A stretch of 64,000 bases of DNA from RPQJ01 sp963846315 (GTDB taxonomy: Bacteria; Pseudomonadota; Gammaproteobacteria; Steroidobacterales; Steroidobacteraceae), in NCBI GenBank assembly GCA_963846315.1, contig CAWJVM010000006.1, positions 356,409-420,408 of the forward strand. The letters run 5' to 3'. A program made the position numbers and the translations under genes. The notes beneath the pieces are model-generated. The model was not told where the DNA came from, ran no database searches, and saw nothing but the letters and a program-made list of their open reading frames with translations. Each line of letters starts with the position of its first letter. The first letter of the stretch is position 1. This document shows, in pieces, positions 27,146 to 36,816 of the stretch.

Positions 27146-27682
27146 ATGATTCGAAGCGCAGGAACAACCTTGGTCGGCGTGCTGCTTGCCGTATTGACGG
27201 GCTGCGCTCAACAGCAGTCCTTCAGCCTGCCCGAGCTGACCCCGCAGGGCGCCGCGCCTGGCCTTCAGGTCTACCCGGGCTACGGCAACGGCTATGGTTA
27301 TGGCGTTGGCAGCGGCTACGGTTATCCGAACGGCTACCAACCAGGCTACGGCTTTAACGATCCGTACTACGCCGGGCAGGGCCCGTATCCCTACAGTTAC
27401 AACCGTTACCCTTACAGCCCGTATCCGCGGTACGTCGTCGCGCCCTGTGCGGACAACAACAGCGATGGTCGCTGTGACCGCCCCGCGCGGCCGCGAGATG
27501 CCAAGGGGGTCGTGCCGAACGTCGCACCAGACATCGGACCCGACCACAGGCACCGAGCACGCCGTGACGCCGCGCCGGTGGTGCAGCCTCAATCCGCGCC
27601 GGTACCCGCACCGGTGGCGAAGCAGCCGGCCCGAATCCGTGCGGATTCACGGCGTGAGACGGCGCCGGTGCAAGAACCCTGA
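27146..27682 (+). CDS. Gly/Tyr-rich lipoprotein of unknown function
   Basis: About 178 residues. The start at ATG 27146 gives an ideal lipoprotein signal (MIRSAGTTLVGVLLAVLTGC, with lipobox LTGC); an in-frame ATG at 27119 is possible. After the acylated Cys comes a low-complexity region of Gly-Tyr, Pro-Tyr and Asn-Gly repeats (residues ~50-100), then a Cys-Asp motif (CADNNSDGRCDRP) reminiscent of a calcium-binding type III loop. The tail is basic, rich in Pro and Ala. It lies 33 bases before the next gene on the same strand. The function cannot be assigned. Confidence 0.7.
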   Translation: MIRSAGTTLVGVLLAVLTGCAQQQSFSLPELTPQGAAPGLQVYPGYGNGYGYGVGSGYGYPNGYQPGYGFNDPYYAGQGPYPYSYNRYPYSPYPRYVVAPCADNNSDGRCDRPARPRDAKGVVPNVAPDIGPDHRHRARRDAAPVVQPQSAPVPAPVAKQPARIRADSRRETAPVQEP

Positions 27683-27715
27683 ATCCCAGCGGACGTCGTC
27701 GTCGATAATGGTTCG

Positions 27716-29356
27716 ATGACGACACCCGCGAAGCACAAGACCCTGCAACCCAGCACGCTGCGCATCGGCCACCGTTATCGGCCATCGCGGCTCAAGGGTC
27801 CGTACGACGCGCTGGTCATCGGCTCCGGCATCGGCGGCCTGACGACGGCTGCACTGCTGTCGGAGCTCGGCTGGCGCGTCGCCGTGCTTGAGCAGCACTA
27901 CACGGCTGGTGGCGCCACGCACAGCTACGAGCGCAATGGGTACGAGTGGGACGTCGGTGTGCACTACATCGGCGACATGGGTGGCGCGACGATGTCGCGA
28001 CGACTCATGGACTTCCTGACGCAGGGCCACGTCGCATGGGCGCCGATGGATGCGCACTACGATCGATTCTTCATCGGCGACCGGACCTACGACGCCGTCG
28101 CGGGCCCGGCAGAGTTCCGCGACAACCTGCTCATGCATTTTCCGCGCGAGACGGCTGCGATCGACCGCTACCTCGAACTGTTGCGTGAAGTCTCACGCGG
28201 CATGCGCACGTTTACGCTCGACCGCACGCTGCCAGCGTGGGCCGCCATGCTGGCAGGACCGCTGCTGCGGGCCCGCTTGCCCGCCAACTTCAGGCGCACG
28301 ACGTGGGAAGTCCTCTCGGAAATCACGTCCGATCCAGAGCTGATCGCCGTGCTGACCGGCCAGTGGGGCGACCTCGGGCTGCCGCCGAAGCGCTCGTCCT
28401 TCGTGGTGCAGGCGTTGATCGCACGGCACTACATGCACGGCGGCTTCTATCCCGTCGGCGGAGCATGGCGCATCGGCGAGGCGATCCTGCCCCGTATCCG
28501 TGCAGCGGGTGGCGAAGTGTTCACGTACGCACGTGTCGACGAAGTGTTGCTGCGTGACGGCAAGGTCAGCGGCGTGCGCATGGCGGATGGTCATGAGATC
28601 GACTGCAAGATCGTGATTTCGGACGCGGGAGCAATCAACACCTTCACGAAACTGTTGCCGTCACAGTCGGTGCAGGAACACGGCTATGACAGCCTGCTGA
28701 AGACGGTGAAGCCGAGCATCGGTCACCTGGGCGTGTACATCGGCCTGAAGGCGACGGCGCAGGAACTCGGCCTGCCAAAGACCAACTACTGGATCTATCC
28801 GGGCGGCAACGACTACGACGGCGCGCTCGACAAGTTCCTGCAGGACCCGCACGGGCCGTTTCCCGTGGTCTATGTGTCGTTTCCTTCGGCGAAGGATCCG
28901 TCGTTCGAGCAACGGTATCCGGGCCGCTCGACGATCGAGATCGTTGCGCCGGCCCCGTACGAGATCTTCGAACGCTGGGCCGGCAGTACCTGGGGCAAGC
29001 GCGGTGACGCGTACGATGCGCTCAAGCAAGCGTACGGCGAGCGCCTGCTCGAGCACCTGTACGAAAAGGTGCCGCAAGTGCGCGGTCGCGTCGACTACTG
29101 GGAGGTGTCGACGCCGCTGTCAATGCAGCACTTCTGTGGTTACGGCCGCGGCGAACTGTACGGCCTCGACCACAACCCTGAACGCTTCCGCCAGGACTGG
29201 CTGCGGCCGCGCACCCGCATCAAGGGGCTCTGGCTGACCGGCCAGGACGTAATGTCGTGCGGCGTCGCGGGCGCCATGATGGGGGGCATGGCGTCGGCCG
29301 CAGCGATTGCGGGACCGCGGCGGATGGTCCCGGTGATGAAACGAATTTTCGGCTGA
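27716..29356 (+). CDS. FAD-dependent oxidoreductase, carotenoid isomerase/retinol saturase-like (CrtI superfamily)
   Basis: A 546-residue flavoprotein with the dinucleotide motif ALVIGSGIGGLTTAALLSEL, then LEQHYTAGGATHSYERNGYE (GG...E of the FAD site) and WDVGVHYIG. The C-terminal block is GLWLTGQDVMSCGVAGAMMG. These features match the phytoene desaturase/CRTISO/RetSat superfamily, which acts on polyene or prenyl substrates. No other carotenoid gene is nearby, so a role in lipid or isoprenoid reduction is as likely. The start at 27716 gives a polar 30-residue N-terminal extension. Confidence 0.82.
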   Translation: MTTPAKHKTLQPSTLRIGHRYRPSRLKGPYDALVIGSGIGGLTTAALLSELGWRVAVLEQHYTAGGATHSYERNGYEWDVGVHYIGDMGGATMSRRLMDFLTQGHVAWAPMDAHYDRFFIGDRTYDAVAGPAEFRDNLLMHFPRETAAIDRYLELLREVSRGMRTFTLDRTLPAWAAMLAGPLLRARLPANFRRTTWEVLSEITSDPELIAVLTGQWGDLGLPPKRSSFVVQALIARHYMHGGFYPVGGAWRIGEAILPRIRAAGGEVFTYARVDEVLLRDGKVSGVRMADGHEIDCKIVISDAGAINTFTKLLPSQSVQEHGYDSLLKTVKPSIGHLGVYIGLKATAQELGLPKTNYWIYPGGNDYDGALDKFLQDPHGPFPVVYVSFPSAKDPSFEQRYPGRSTIEIVAPAPYEIFERWAGSTWGKRGDAYDALKQAYGERLLEHLYEKVPQVRGRVDYWEVSTPLSMQHFCGYGRGELYGLDHNPERFRQDWLRPRTRIKGLWLTGQDVMSCGVAGAMMGGMASAAAIAGPRRMVPVMKRIFG

Positions 29357-29381
29357 GGTCCAGCCCAGGACTGCGCGGCTG

Positions 29382-29864
29382 CTATTTCTCCGGACCGCTC
29401 GGCATCGTCCACTCGCCGGTCTGCGTGTTGAGCTTGTGGCAGCTCATGCAATCGCTCTTGTACGTCGTGACAAACGCATTGTTTGTGCCACCCGAGAGGT
29501 GCACCAGGTGCAGCAGTCGCGAAAAAGGCGGTGCTTTCTTCGAGCCAGCTTCATGACAATCGAGGCAGGATCCCGGGATGTCCTCGAGCGAGTCGTCCGC
29601 GGCAGGGTGCTTGCCCTTCAGCGTGAGTCCCGCGGGTGAACTCGCCTTGCTCTTGGCGAGCAGGCCGGGCTCGATCTTGCCCGCGGTCCATTGCTTGAGG
29701 GCGACGCTGAGGCGTGAGTCCTTGCCCTTGGCCTTGTCGAGCACGTGACAGCTCACGCAGCCGTTCGGGTAGGGATCGACGGCGGTGTGGCCGATCGTTG
29801 GCAGGAGGGCAATCGTCGTGACGAGCAGGGACGCGGCCAGGATCTTGCGGAAATGCATGCTCAT
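29382..29864 (-). CDS. Periplasmic triheme cytochrome c
   Basis: A 160-residue secreted protein with a signal peptide (MSMHFRKILAASLLVTTIAL, cleaved near GHTA) and exactly three CxxCH heme-attachment motifs: GCVSCH, SCLDCH and DCMSCH. The spacing resembles small multiheme electron-transfer cytochromes. GAGGTG 6 bases upstream selects ATG 29862-29864. It converges with the retinol-saturase-like gene and is 41 bases downstream of nothing on its own strand except the dipeptidase stop on the other side. The partner is unknown. Confidence 0.87.
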   Translation of the reverse strand: MSMHFRKILAASLLVTTIALLPTIGHTAVDPYPNGCVSCHVLDKAKGKDSRLSVALKQWTAGKIEPGLLAKSKASSPAGLTLKGKHPAADDSLEDIPGSCLDCHEAGSKKAPPFSRLLHLVHLSGGTNNAFVTTYKSDCMSCHKLNTQTGEWTMPSGPEK

Positions 29865-29905
29865 GTCGCACACCTCGTGAGTTGGGCTCGGCGATCCGCC
29901 CGAAG

Positions 29906-31237
29906 TCAGGGTCGAGACTCAGTCTTCACGACTGCCTCGGACGGCGATCGCTGCATGCGCAGTCTGGTCGCAACTTGCTCGGTTGTCTCCATCACTCGCA
30001 GCACGTTCAATCCCGCGAGCTTGGCAACATCCGCGTCGGACCAGCCGCGGCGCATCATCTCGGCGAGCAACGCTGGATAGCTGTCCACTCCTTCGAGGCC
30101 TTGCGGCCCCGCCGGAATGCCGTCGAAATCGGAGCCGATGCCGACATGATCGATGCCGGCCACCTTGCGGATGTGTTCGATGTGATCGGCAACGTCCGAC
30201 AAGGTCACGATCGGCTTCGGATGCGCCTTCTCCCAGGCTGCCAACGCTGCCTTCGCCTTTTCCGGCTGGCCGATGTACAGCCCCGCGTACGGCGGCGAGT
30301 CGTAGCGTGCCTTTTCGGCAACGTAGTCCGCCTCCCATTGATTCGCAGCCTCGGAGACGTACGCCGGGTAGAAGTTCACCATCACCACGCCGCCGTTCTT
30401 CGCGACCAATCGCAGGATGTCGTCCGAAACGTTCCGCGGGTGACTGTTGATCGCCCTTGCCGAGGAGTGCGAGAAGATCACCGGAGCCTCGGCAACCGCC
30501 AGCGCAGCCTGCATGGCCTCCGGCGAAACGTGGCTCAAGTCGACCAGCATGCCAAGGCGATTCATTTCCCGGATCACATCCAGGCCGAAGGGCGTCAGTC
30601 CGTGGTGCGTCGGCGTGTCCGTCGCCGAGTCGGCCCAGTCGGTGGTGCGGGAATGAGTCAGCGTCATGTAGCGTGCGCCCACGTCGTACATCATTCGCAA
30701 CGTCGCGAGCGAGTTGTTGATCGAGTGGCCGCCTTCGATGCCGATCAGCGAGGCCATCTTGCCTGCATGATGAATGCGCCGGATATCGTCTGCCGTGTAC
30801 GCCATCTGGAAATCGGCGGGATACGTGGCGACCATTCGTTTGACGAGATCGATCTGCTCGAGGGTCGCCTGAACCGCATCATTGCCCTTGAGATCCGTCG
30901 GCACCCAGACCGACCAGAACTGTCCACCCACGTGCCCTGCCCGCAGCCGCGGGATGTCCGTCATCAGGGGCGAGCCGCCTTCGGGCGCAGGTAGTTTTGC
31001 CGTATCCGATCGCAGATCGATCGACGCCAGCGCGCCTTTCGTTCGATCGCGCAGTTCCCAGGCCAGGTCGTTGTGACCATCGATGAGCGGGGTTGCCGCC
31101 AGGACTTTTTCCACGCGGGCGCTGAAGTCGCTGTCCGCCGCAGCGACCATGCCCGATGCAGCCCACAGGATGCCCAACACCGCCGACGCAACGGCCTGCC
31201 GTCCAATCGGGTGAACTACGAAGAAAGGCCTGGGCAT
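29906..31237 (-). CDS. Membrane dipeptidase (peptidase family M19), exported
   Basis: A 443-residue zinc dipeptidase of the renal-dipeptidase family, which often accepts C-terminal D-amino acids. Metal ligands are in PLIDGHNDLAW (His-x-Asp), GIEGGHSI (bridging Glu) and VDLSHVS and FSHSSAR (His). GIGSDFDGIP is a conserved late strand. The N-terminus has a hydrophobic export signal (AVASAVLGILWAASGMVAAA). Start ATG 31235-31237 is preceded by GGTGAG; an upstream in-frame GTG at 31264 lacks a ribosome site. Confidence 0.9.
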   Translation of the reverse strand: MPRPFFVVHPIGRQAVASAVLGILWAASGMVAAADSDFSARVEKVLAATPLIDGHNDLAWELRDRTKGALASIDLRSDTAKLPAPEGGSPLMTDIPRLRAGHVGGQFWSVWVPTDLKGNDAVQATLEQIDLVKRMVATYPADFQMAYTADDIRRIHHAGKMASLIGIEGGHSINNSLATLRMMYDVGARYMTLTHSRTTDWADSATDTPTHHGLTPFGLDVIREMNRLGMLVDLSHVSPEAMQAALAVAEAPVIFSHSSARAINSHPRNVSDDILRLVAKNGGVVMVNFYPAYVSEAANQWEADYVAEKARYDSPPYAGLYIGQPEKAKAALAAWEKAHPKPIVTLSDVADHIEHIRKVAGIDHVGIGSDFDGIPAGPQGLEGVDSYPALLAEMMRRGWSDADVAKLAGLNVLRVMETTEQVATRLRMQRSPSEAVVKTESRP

Positions 31238-31301
31238 GGCACTCACCGCACGAGGTTTGAACACCGCGCGAGCATAGTCGAAGCGGGCTGAATTATGGCA
31301 A

Positions 31302-31748
31302 TTACGGGTCGATCGACAGGTCGAGCGCGGTCAGGGCCTCGAACAGCTCACGCACGAAAATGAGCATCGCCGTCACCAGCGACAGCAGCGAGCCGATGAA
31401 CAGGAACGTGCACGGCACCGTCATGTTCCAGCCGAGCATCAGGCCGAGGAACAGTGCGATGATAAGCAGGCTGACCAGGGCCACGCTCGAGGCGCTGAGC
31501 GCCAACGCGAAACGGATGAGGCGCGCGCGCTTGCGCAGCACGGCCAGTTGCGTGTTGAGCATCTCGCGGCCGGCGTCGGCGGTCGTGCGCCGCTCCGCCG
31601 CGACGATGCGCGTGCGATCGACGATGCGTCCGAGACGGGCACTGAGGGTGAGCAACAAGAGCCCGACGCCGGAAATCAGGACGACGGGTGCGATGGCGGC
31701 CTGGATGATCTTGAGCAAGTCGGCGGGATCGATGGCAAAGCAGTCCAC
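31302..31748 (-). CDS. DUF2721 family membrane protein
   Basis: A 148-residue protein with an N-terminal helix (IIQAAIAPVVLISGVGLLLL), a basic amphipathic central section (ARLGRIVDRTRIVAAERR) and two further membrane helices. This arrangement and the I.AAIAPVVLISG.GLL.L....RL...DR motif are characteristic of DUF2721. The function is unknown. It lies 64 bases upstream of the dipeptidase gene on the same strand. Confidence 0.82.
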   Translation of the reverse strand: MDCFAIDPADLLKIIQAAIAPVVLISGVGLLLLTLSARLGRIVDRTRIVAAERRTTADAGREMLNTQLAVLRKRARLIRFALALSASSVALVSLLIIALFLGLMLGWNMTVPCTFLFIGSLLSLVTAMLIFVRELFEALTALDLSIDP

Positions 31749-31939
31749 GGGGTGCCTTCGCTGTCAGGGTGGGTACGAGGTCGGGGGAAGCGGCATTATC
31801 CTCTCGTGCGGCGCGCGGCGTCTCACCGACGTGGCGGCCGCACCGCAGGCCACCCAGAACTTCGTATTGTCATCCAGGTCGTTCCCGTGATGGGATGCCA
31901 GCACTCCCCCACCCCTTCCAGCACCAACGAGGCCTCCCC

Positions 31940-32434
31940 ATGGCAAAGAAGAAGCCGCTAGCCGGGTCGATCGACATCGGGATTTCCGGGCGTGACCGAC
32001 AAGCCATCGCGCATGGCCTGTCGCAACTGCTCGCCGACAGCTACACCCTCTATTTGATGACCCACAACTTTCACTGGAACGTGACCGGGCCGCAGTTCAA
32101 CAGCCTGCACCTGATGTTCATGGGCCAGTACACCGAGCAGTGGAACGCTCTCGACCTGATTGCCGAACGTATTCGCGCACTCGGGCATCCCGCACCGGGG
32201 ACTTACCAGCAGTTCGCCGCGTTGGCATCGATCAAGGAGGTCGAGGGTGTGCCCTCGGCCGACGACATGATTCGCCACCTGGTCGCGGCGCAGGAAGCCA
32301 CGGCTCGAACGGCGCGCAAAGTCTTCAAGGTCGTGGACAAGGCCAATGACCAGCCCACCGCTGATCTGCTGACTCAGCGCCTGGATGTACACGAAAAGAC
32401 GGCCTGGATGCTGCGCAGCCTGCTGGAGGCTTGA
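31940..32434 (+). CDS. dps: Dps-family DNA protection/ferritin-like protein
   Basis: A 164-residue four-helix-bundle protein. Ferroxidase ligands are visible in LMTHNFHWNVTGPQF and EQWNALDLIAERIRALG. The basic N-terminus (MAKKKPLAG) could bind DNA. Dps dodecamers oxidise and store iron with peroxide and shield DNA during stress. GAGG lies 7 bases upstream of ATG 31940. It is upstream of the alkaline phosphatase gene but separated by 116 bases. Confidence 0.92.
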   Translation: MAKKKPLAGSIDIGISGRDRQAIAHGLSQLLADSYTLYLMTHNFHWNVTGPQFNSLHLMFMGQYTEQWNALDLIAERIRALGHPAPGTYQQFAALASIKEVEGVPSADDMIRHLVAAQEATARTARKVFKVVDKANDQPTADLLTQRLDVHEKTAWMLRSLLEA

Positions 32435-32462
32435 GTGACGCGAACGGCAAAGGCGACATGAA

Positions 32463-32495
32463 ACGTCATCGGGCGGTCACGGAGATGTAAACAGC
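32463..32495 (+). promoter_or_regulatory. Possible Pho box upstream of alkaline phosphatase
   Basis: GTCA at 32465, GTCA at 32476 and GTAA at 32487 recur at exact 11-base intervals, as in tandem PhoB half-sites (CTGTCAT every 11 bp). The elements lie 55-85 bases before the start codon, which is the expected location. The flanking bases match the consensus poorly. Confidence 0.35.
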
Positions 32496-32550
32496 TCGCG
32501 GCACTCTGCTGGTCTGGACCTCACCACCCAACAGCAGGGAGTCACCCCCG

Positions 32551-34116
32551 ATGAATCGCATCAATCTCGCCGGCGCACTGGCGTCGGCGGTCGTTACCCT
32601 CCTTGCTTCTGGCGCCGGCGCCGAAGCAGGCACACCCACCAATTCGAAAGCCGCCGCCTGGTACCGGGCGGGAGCCACGGTCGTCTCGGCCAACAAGCGG
32701 CAAAACCCGAACGAACGCAAGGCGAAGAACGTGATTCTCTTCGTCGGCGACGGCATGGGCATTTCGACCGTCACGGCCGCACGCATCCTCGAAGGGCAGC
32801 TGCGGGGCAAGTCAGGCGAAGAGAACGTGCTGTCGTTCGAGCGTCTCCCCTACGTCGCACTGTCGAAAACGTACAGCGTGAACCAGCAGACGTCAGATTC
32901 CGCGCCCACCGCCACGGCGATGGTGGCCGGCATCAAGACCAACGATGGCGCGATTTCGGTCGATGAAGACACCGACCGCAACGAGCCGTCCGGCTCCGTC
33001 ATTGCCAGTCACTCCGTGCAGACGATCCTGGAACAGGCTGAGGCGAAGGGCCTTTCGACAGGAATCGTCACGACAGCCCGCGTCACCCATGCGACGCCGG
33101 CGGTGAACTACGCGCACATCGGCAACCGCGACTGGGAAGCCGACAGCAACGTGCCGGTGGGTGCGACGGTCAAGGACATCGCGTCGCAGCTGGTCGAGGC
33201 CCAGAAAAAATATGGCATCGAAGTGGTGATGGGCGGCGGACGCACCCAGTTCTACCCGAACACGGTAGCCGATCCGGAGTATCCGTCGCGCTTCGGTACC
33301 CGCAAGGACGCCCGTGTGCTGCCGGCCGAGTGGGTGGCGGCGCGGCCTAAGTCTGCGTATGTCTGGAACCAGGCGCAGTTCGATGCGATCGATCCGGCGA
33401 AGACCAATCACTTGCTCGGGCTGTTCGAGCGCTCACACGTGCAGTACGAAGAGGATCGGCAGCCGTTCGACGGCAAGCCCTCGCGTGACGGCGCGGGCGA
33501 GCCTTCGCTCGCCGAGATGACTGCCAAGGCCATCGACATCCTGAAGAAGAACGACAAGGGCTTCTACCTGATGGTCGAGGGCGGTCGCATCGATCATGCG
33601 CACCACGCGGGTAATGCTTATCGCGCCTTGACGGACACGATCGCGCTGGCAGATGCGGTACAGACGGCGATGAGCATGACCGACATGAAAGACACGCTGA
33701 TTGTCGTGACCGCGGACCACAGCCACGTGTTCACGCTCGCGGGCTATCCGAAGCGCGGCAACCCGATCCTCGGCTTCGTGACGGAACCCGGCAAGACCAC
33801 GCCGACCCTGGCGCTCGACGGGCTGCCGTACACCACGGTGTCTTACGCGAATGGCTTCGGCTTCGCTGCGCTGCCGGTCGGTGGCGATACCCGCTATTCG
33901 CTTCCCTACAAGAGCGGCCGCTTCCTCGACCTGTCGTTGAGCGATGCCGTCAACGGGCAGGGTTACCACCAGGAAGCGCTGGTGCCGCTCTCCGCCGAAA
34001 CGCATGCGGGCGAGGACGTGGCGATCTATGCGGGCGGACCCAAGTCGCACCTGTTCCAGGGAACGATGGAACAGAACTCGATCTACCACGTCATGCGGAC
34101 CGCCCTCGGTCTGTAA
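32551..34116 (+). CDS. Alkaline phosphatase, PhoA superfamily
   Basis: A 521-residue secreted phosphomonoesterase. The signal peptide covers the first ~24 residues. Metal and nucleophile motifs are complete: NVILFVGDGMGIST (Asp ligand), TSDSAPTATAM (phosphorylated Ser), VEGGRIDHAHHAGN (Asp/His) and VTADHSHVF. It releases phosphate from organic esters in the periplasm under starvation, consistent with the possible Pho box upstream. The next gene starts 83 bases downstream. Confidence 0.93.
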   Translation: MNRINLAGALASAVVTLLASGAGAEAGTPTNSKAAAWYRAGATVVSANKRQNPNERKAKNVILFVGDGMGISTVTAARILEGQLRGKSGEENVLSFERLPYVALSKTYSVNQQTSDSAPTATAMVAGIKTNDGAISVDEDTDRNEPSGSVIASHSVQTILEQAEAKGLSTGIVTTARVTHATPAVNYAHIGNRDWEADSNVPVGATVKDIASQLVEAQKKYGIEVVMGGGRTQFYPNTVADPEYPSRFGTRKDARVLPAEWVAARPKSAYVWNQAQFDAIDPAKTNHLLGLFERSHVQYEEDRQPFDGKPSRDGAGEPSLAEMTAKAIDILKKNDKGFYLMVEGGRIDHAHHAGNAYRALTDTIALADAVQTAMSMTDMKDTLIVVTADHSHVFTLAGYPKRGNPILGFVTEPGKTTPTLALDGLPYTTVSYANGFGFAALPVGGDTRYSLPYKSGRFLDLSLSDAVNGQGYHQEALVPLSAETHAGEDVAIYAGGPKSHLFQGTMEQNSIYHVMRTALGL

Positions 34117-34199
34117 CAAGAGTGTCGCGACGGGTGGTCGGGGTGGTCCTGCGTCAGCTGCCGTGCACCCCGGCCACCCACTTCAAGAGGCGGATTGAA

Positions 34200-34865
34200 A
34201 TGCTCCTGCGATTGCTTACGACGAGCGCACTGCTGCTGTGGGCCACCGTAGCCATGAGCGAACCCGTGGCAGCGACCTATATGCTCCGCGCTACCTCAGG
34301 TGGCGAGGAACGCGCGGCCGAGTTCGTGCTGGTGCGAACCGATCAGGTGGTCGAGGTGCAGGACAAGGCCTCGGGCATGGTCGAGCGCTGGGAACGTGAT
34401 CCTTCAGGAAAAATCTTCTACTCGCGCATTTTCCTCGACGCCGGGAAGGTCATCGAGTTTCAGCCGGCGGATTTTGCCTCGGCTGGCGTGAGTGACCACT
34501 GGGAAGCGATCCGCTCGATTCTGCCGGTTGCCTCGCTGCAGGAACTGACCTCGCGTGGACATGGACGCACCCTGGGAGTTCGCACCGATCTATACCGCGG
34601 AGACGTCGACGGCGCCAAAGTCTCGGTCGCGTGGATCACGGACATCGGCTTGCCTGCGCAGATCGAACGCAAGCGCTCTGCCGCCCGATCTCGTCTGCAA
34701 CTGACTTCGCTCGAGCACGGCGAGACGGCGCTGGCAGACCTCGTGCCCAAGGCTCGGACCGAGTCGTTCGAGCACATCGACTTTGCGGACCTCGGTGATC
34801 GAGAGGGTGATCCGGTGATTGAAGGTCTGCTCGCGCAGTCCGGACTGGCGTTGCACAGCCACTAG
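34200..34865 (+). CDS. Secreted protein of unknown function
   Basis: A 221-residue protein I do not recognise. It has a signal peptide (MLLRLLTTSALLLWATVAMS). The mature part begins with a beta-rich segment (ATYMLRATSGGEERAAEFVL, EVQDKASGMVERWERD), then mixed alpha/beta with an Arg-rich stretch (ERKRSAARSRLQ) and an acidic end. AGAGG 9 bases upstream supports ATG 34200. It follows the alkaline phosphatase on the same strand and might be co-expressed. Its sequence resembles lipoprotein-like sensor or scaffold proteins only in general composition. Confidence 0.6.
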   Translation: MLLRLLTTSALLLWATVAMSEPVAATYMLRATSGGEERAAEFVLVRTDQVVEVQDKASGMVERWERDPSGKIFYSRIFLDAGKVIEFQPADFASAGVSDHWEAIRSILPVASLQELTSRGHGRTLGVRTDLYRGDVDGAKVSVAWITDIGLPAQIERKRSAARSRLQLTSLEHGETALADLVPKARTESFEHIDFADLGDREGDPVIEGLLAQSGLALHSH

Positions 34866-34980
34866 TGTGTGCTGAAAGCATCGCCTCAAGCTGGAGCGCC
34901 TGGGCATCCGGCTCACCCTGCTCGAGTCAGGCACCGCTGGTAGCGACCGTCGCCACCACTAGAGAGCTGTTTGACCGCCG

Positions 34981-36816
34981 CTACTCCACCGTCACCGATT
35001 TCGCGAGATTCCGGGGCTGATCGACATCCGTGCCCTTGAGAATGGCGCAGTGATACGCCAGCAGCTGCAGCGGAATCGTGTACACCGCCGGCGCCTGGAA
35101 ATAGCTCACGTGCCGCGGCATCTCGATGACGTGCACGCCATCCGACGACTCCATCCCTGACTCCGGATCGGCGAACACGTACAGCTCACCGCCACGCGCG
35201 CGCACTTCCATCAGGTTCGACTTCAGCTTTTCGAGCAGGTCGTTGTTCGGCGCGATCGTGATGATCGGCATGTCGGCATCGACCAGCGCGAGCGGGCCGT
35301 GCTTCAACTCGCCCGCCGGGTACGCCTCGGCATGGATGTACGAGATTTCCTTGAGCTTGAGCGCGCCTTCCATCGCGATCGGGTGCATCGGGCCACGGCC
35401 GAGGAACAGCGCGTGCTGCTTGTCGACGAAGCGCTTCGCCAGTTCCTTGATGACCGGATCGAGTTTCAGCGTCGATTCGATCAGCGACGGAATGCCGATC
35501 AGGCGCTGCACCAGGCCGCGCTCGCGTTCGGCATCAGCGCTGTGGAACTTGGCAAGCGCCACCACCAGCATGCCGAGCGCCGTCAGCTGCGTAGTGAATG
35601 CCTTGGTCGAAGCCACGCCGATCTCGGGACCCGCGCGCGTCAGCATGACGAGTTCGGATTCGCGCACCAGCGAGCTTTCCGGGACGTTGCAGATCGCGAG
35701 CTGCGACAGGTAGCCCGACTGCTTGGCGAGCCGCAGCGCGGCCAGCGTATCGGCCGTCTCGCCCGACTGCGACACGCTGACGAACAGCGTGTTCTTCGGC
35801 ACCACCGGATTGCGATAGCGATACTCGCTGGCGATCTCGACCCAGCACGGCAGCCGGCAGATCTGCTCGATGAAGTATTTCGCCACCGACGCGGCGTGGA
35901 AGCTGGTGCCGCAGGCAACGATGCGCACGGCTTCGGTCTTCGCAAACACTGCTTGTGCCGCCGGGCCGAACGCGGCCTCCAGCAACTTGCCGCCCGCGAC
36001 GCGTTCCTCGAGCGTCTGCGCCACGGCGCGCGGCTGCTCGTGGATTTCCTTCAGCATGTAGTGCGGGAAGTCGCCCTTCTCCGCCGCATCGGCCGAAAGC
36101 TCGCTCTCGTGCACCTTGCGCTGGATCGTGTTGCCGTCCTGGTCTGCGATCCGATAGCCGTCGCGGCGGATTTCGCAGACGTCGCCTTCTTCGAGGAAGA
36201 TGAACTTGCGCGTGACCGGCAGCAGCGCGGCCACGTCGGAAGCGACGAAATTTTCGCCCTCGCCGAGGCCGATGACCACGGGGCAACCCTGGCGCGCGAG
36301 GATGATGCGCTCGGGATCCTTCTGCGAGATGACGGCCAGCGCATACGCGCCTTCGAGCTCGGCGACCGTCGCGCGGACGGCCTTGAACAGGTCGCCGGTC
36401 TTCTGCAGGTGAAAGTGCACGCGGTGCGCAATCACTTCGGTGTCGGTCTCGGACGTGAATTCGTAGCCCGCGGCTTTCAGCTCGTCGCGCAGCTCGTCGT
36501 GGTTCTCGATGATGCCGTTGTGGACGAGCGCAATGCCGTCCCTGGAGATATGCGGGTGCGCATTGCGCTCGCTCGGTACGCCGTGCGTGGCCCAGCGGGT
36601 GTGCGCGATGCCAAGCAGGCCGCTCGTCGGATCGGCGTCGAGCGCGTCCTGCAGCATGCGGACCTTGCCGACGGCCCGCAGGCGCTTGATCGCACCGGCG
36701 CCGGTGAGCACGGCGACCCCCGCGGAGTCGTACCCCCGGTATTCGAGGCGCCGCAGGCCCTCGATCAGGATGGGAACGACATCACGCTGCGCGACGGCAC
36801 CAACGATTCCGCACAT
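34981..36816 (-). CDS. glmS: Glutamine-fructose-6-phosphate aminotransferase (isomerizing)
   Basis: A 611-residue enzyme that makes glucosamine-6-phosphate from fructose-6-phosphate and glutamine, the first step towards UDP-GlcNAc. The N-terminal nucleophile is Cys2 in MCGIVGAVAQRD. The glutaminase domain has HTRWATHG and HNGIIENHDELR. Two SIS domains follow, with VACGTSFHAASVAK and SVSQSGETADT, and the end DQPRNLAKSVTVE is typical. AAGG 8 bases upstream supports ATG 36814-36816. glmU lies 17 kb away, so the usual glmU-glmS pairing next to atp is broken here. Confidence 0.97.
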   Translation of the reverse strand: MCGIVGAVAQRDVVPILIEGLRRLEYRGYDSAGVAVLTGAGAIKRLRAVGKVRMLQDALDADPTSGLLGIAHTRWATHGVPSERNAHPHISRDGIALVHNGIIENHDELRDELKAAGYEFTSETDTEVIAHRVHFHLQKTGDLFKAVRATVAELEGAYALAVISQKDPERIILARQGCPVVIGLGEGENFVASDVAALLPVTRKFIFLEEGDVCEIRRDGYRIADQDGNTIQRKVHESELSADAAEKGDFPHYMLKEIHEQPRAVAQTLEERVAGGKLLEAAFGPAAQAVFAKTEAVRIVACGTSFHAASVAKYFIEQICRLPCWVEIASEYRYRNPVVPKNTLFVSVSQSGETADTLAALRLAKQSGYLSQLAICNVPESSLVRESELVMLTRAGPEIGVASTKAFTTQLTALGMLVVALAKFHSADAERERGLVQRLIGIPSLIESTLKLDPVIKELAKRFVDKQHALFLGRGPMHPIAMEGALKLKEISYIHAEAYPAGELKHGPLALVDADMPIITIAPNNDLLEKLKSNLMEVRARGGELYVFADPESGMESSDGVHVIEMPRHVSYFQAPAVYTIPLQLLAYHCAILKGTDVDQPRNLAKSVTVE

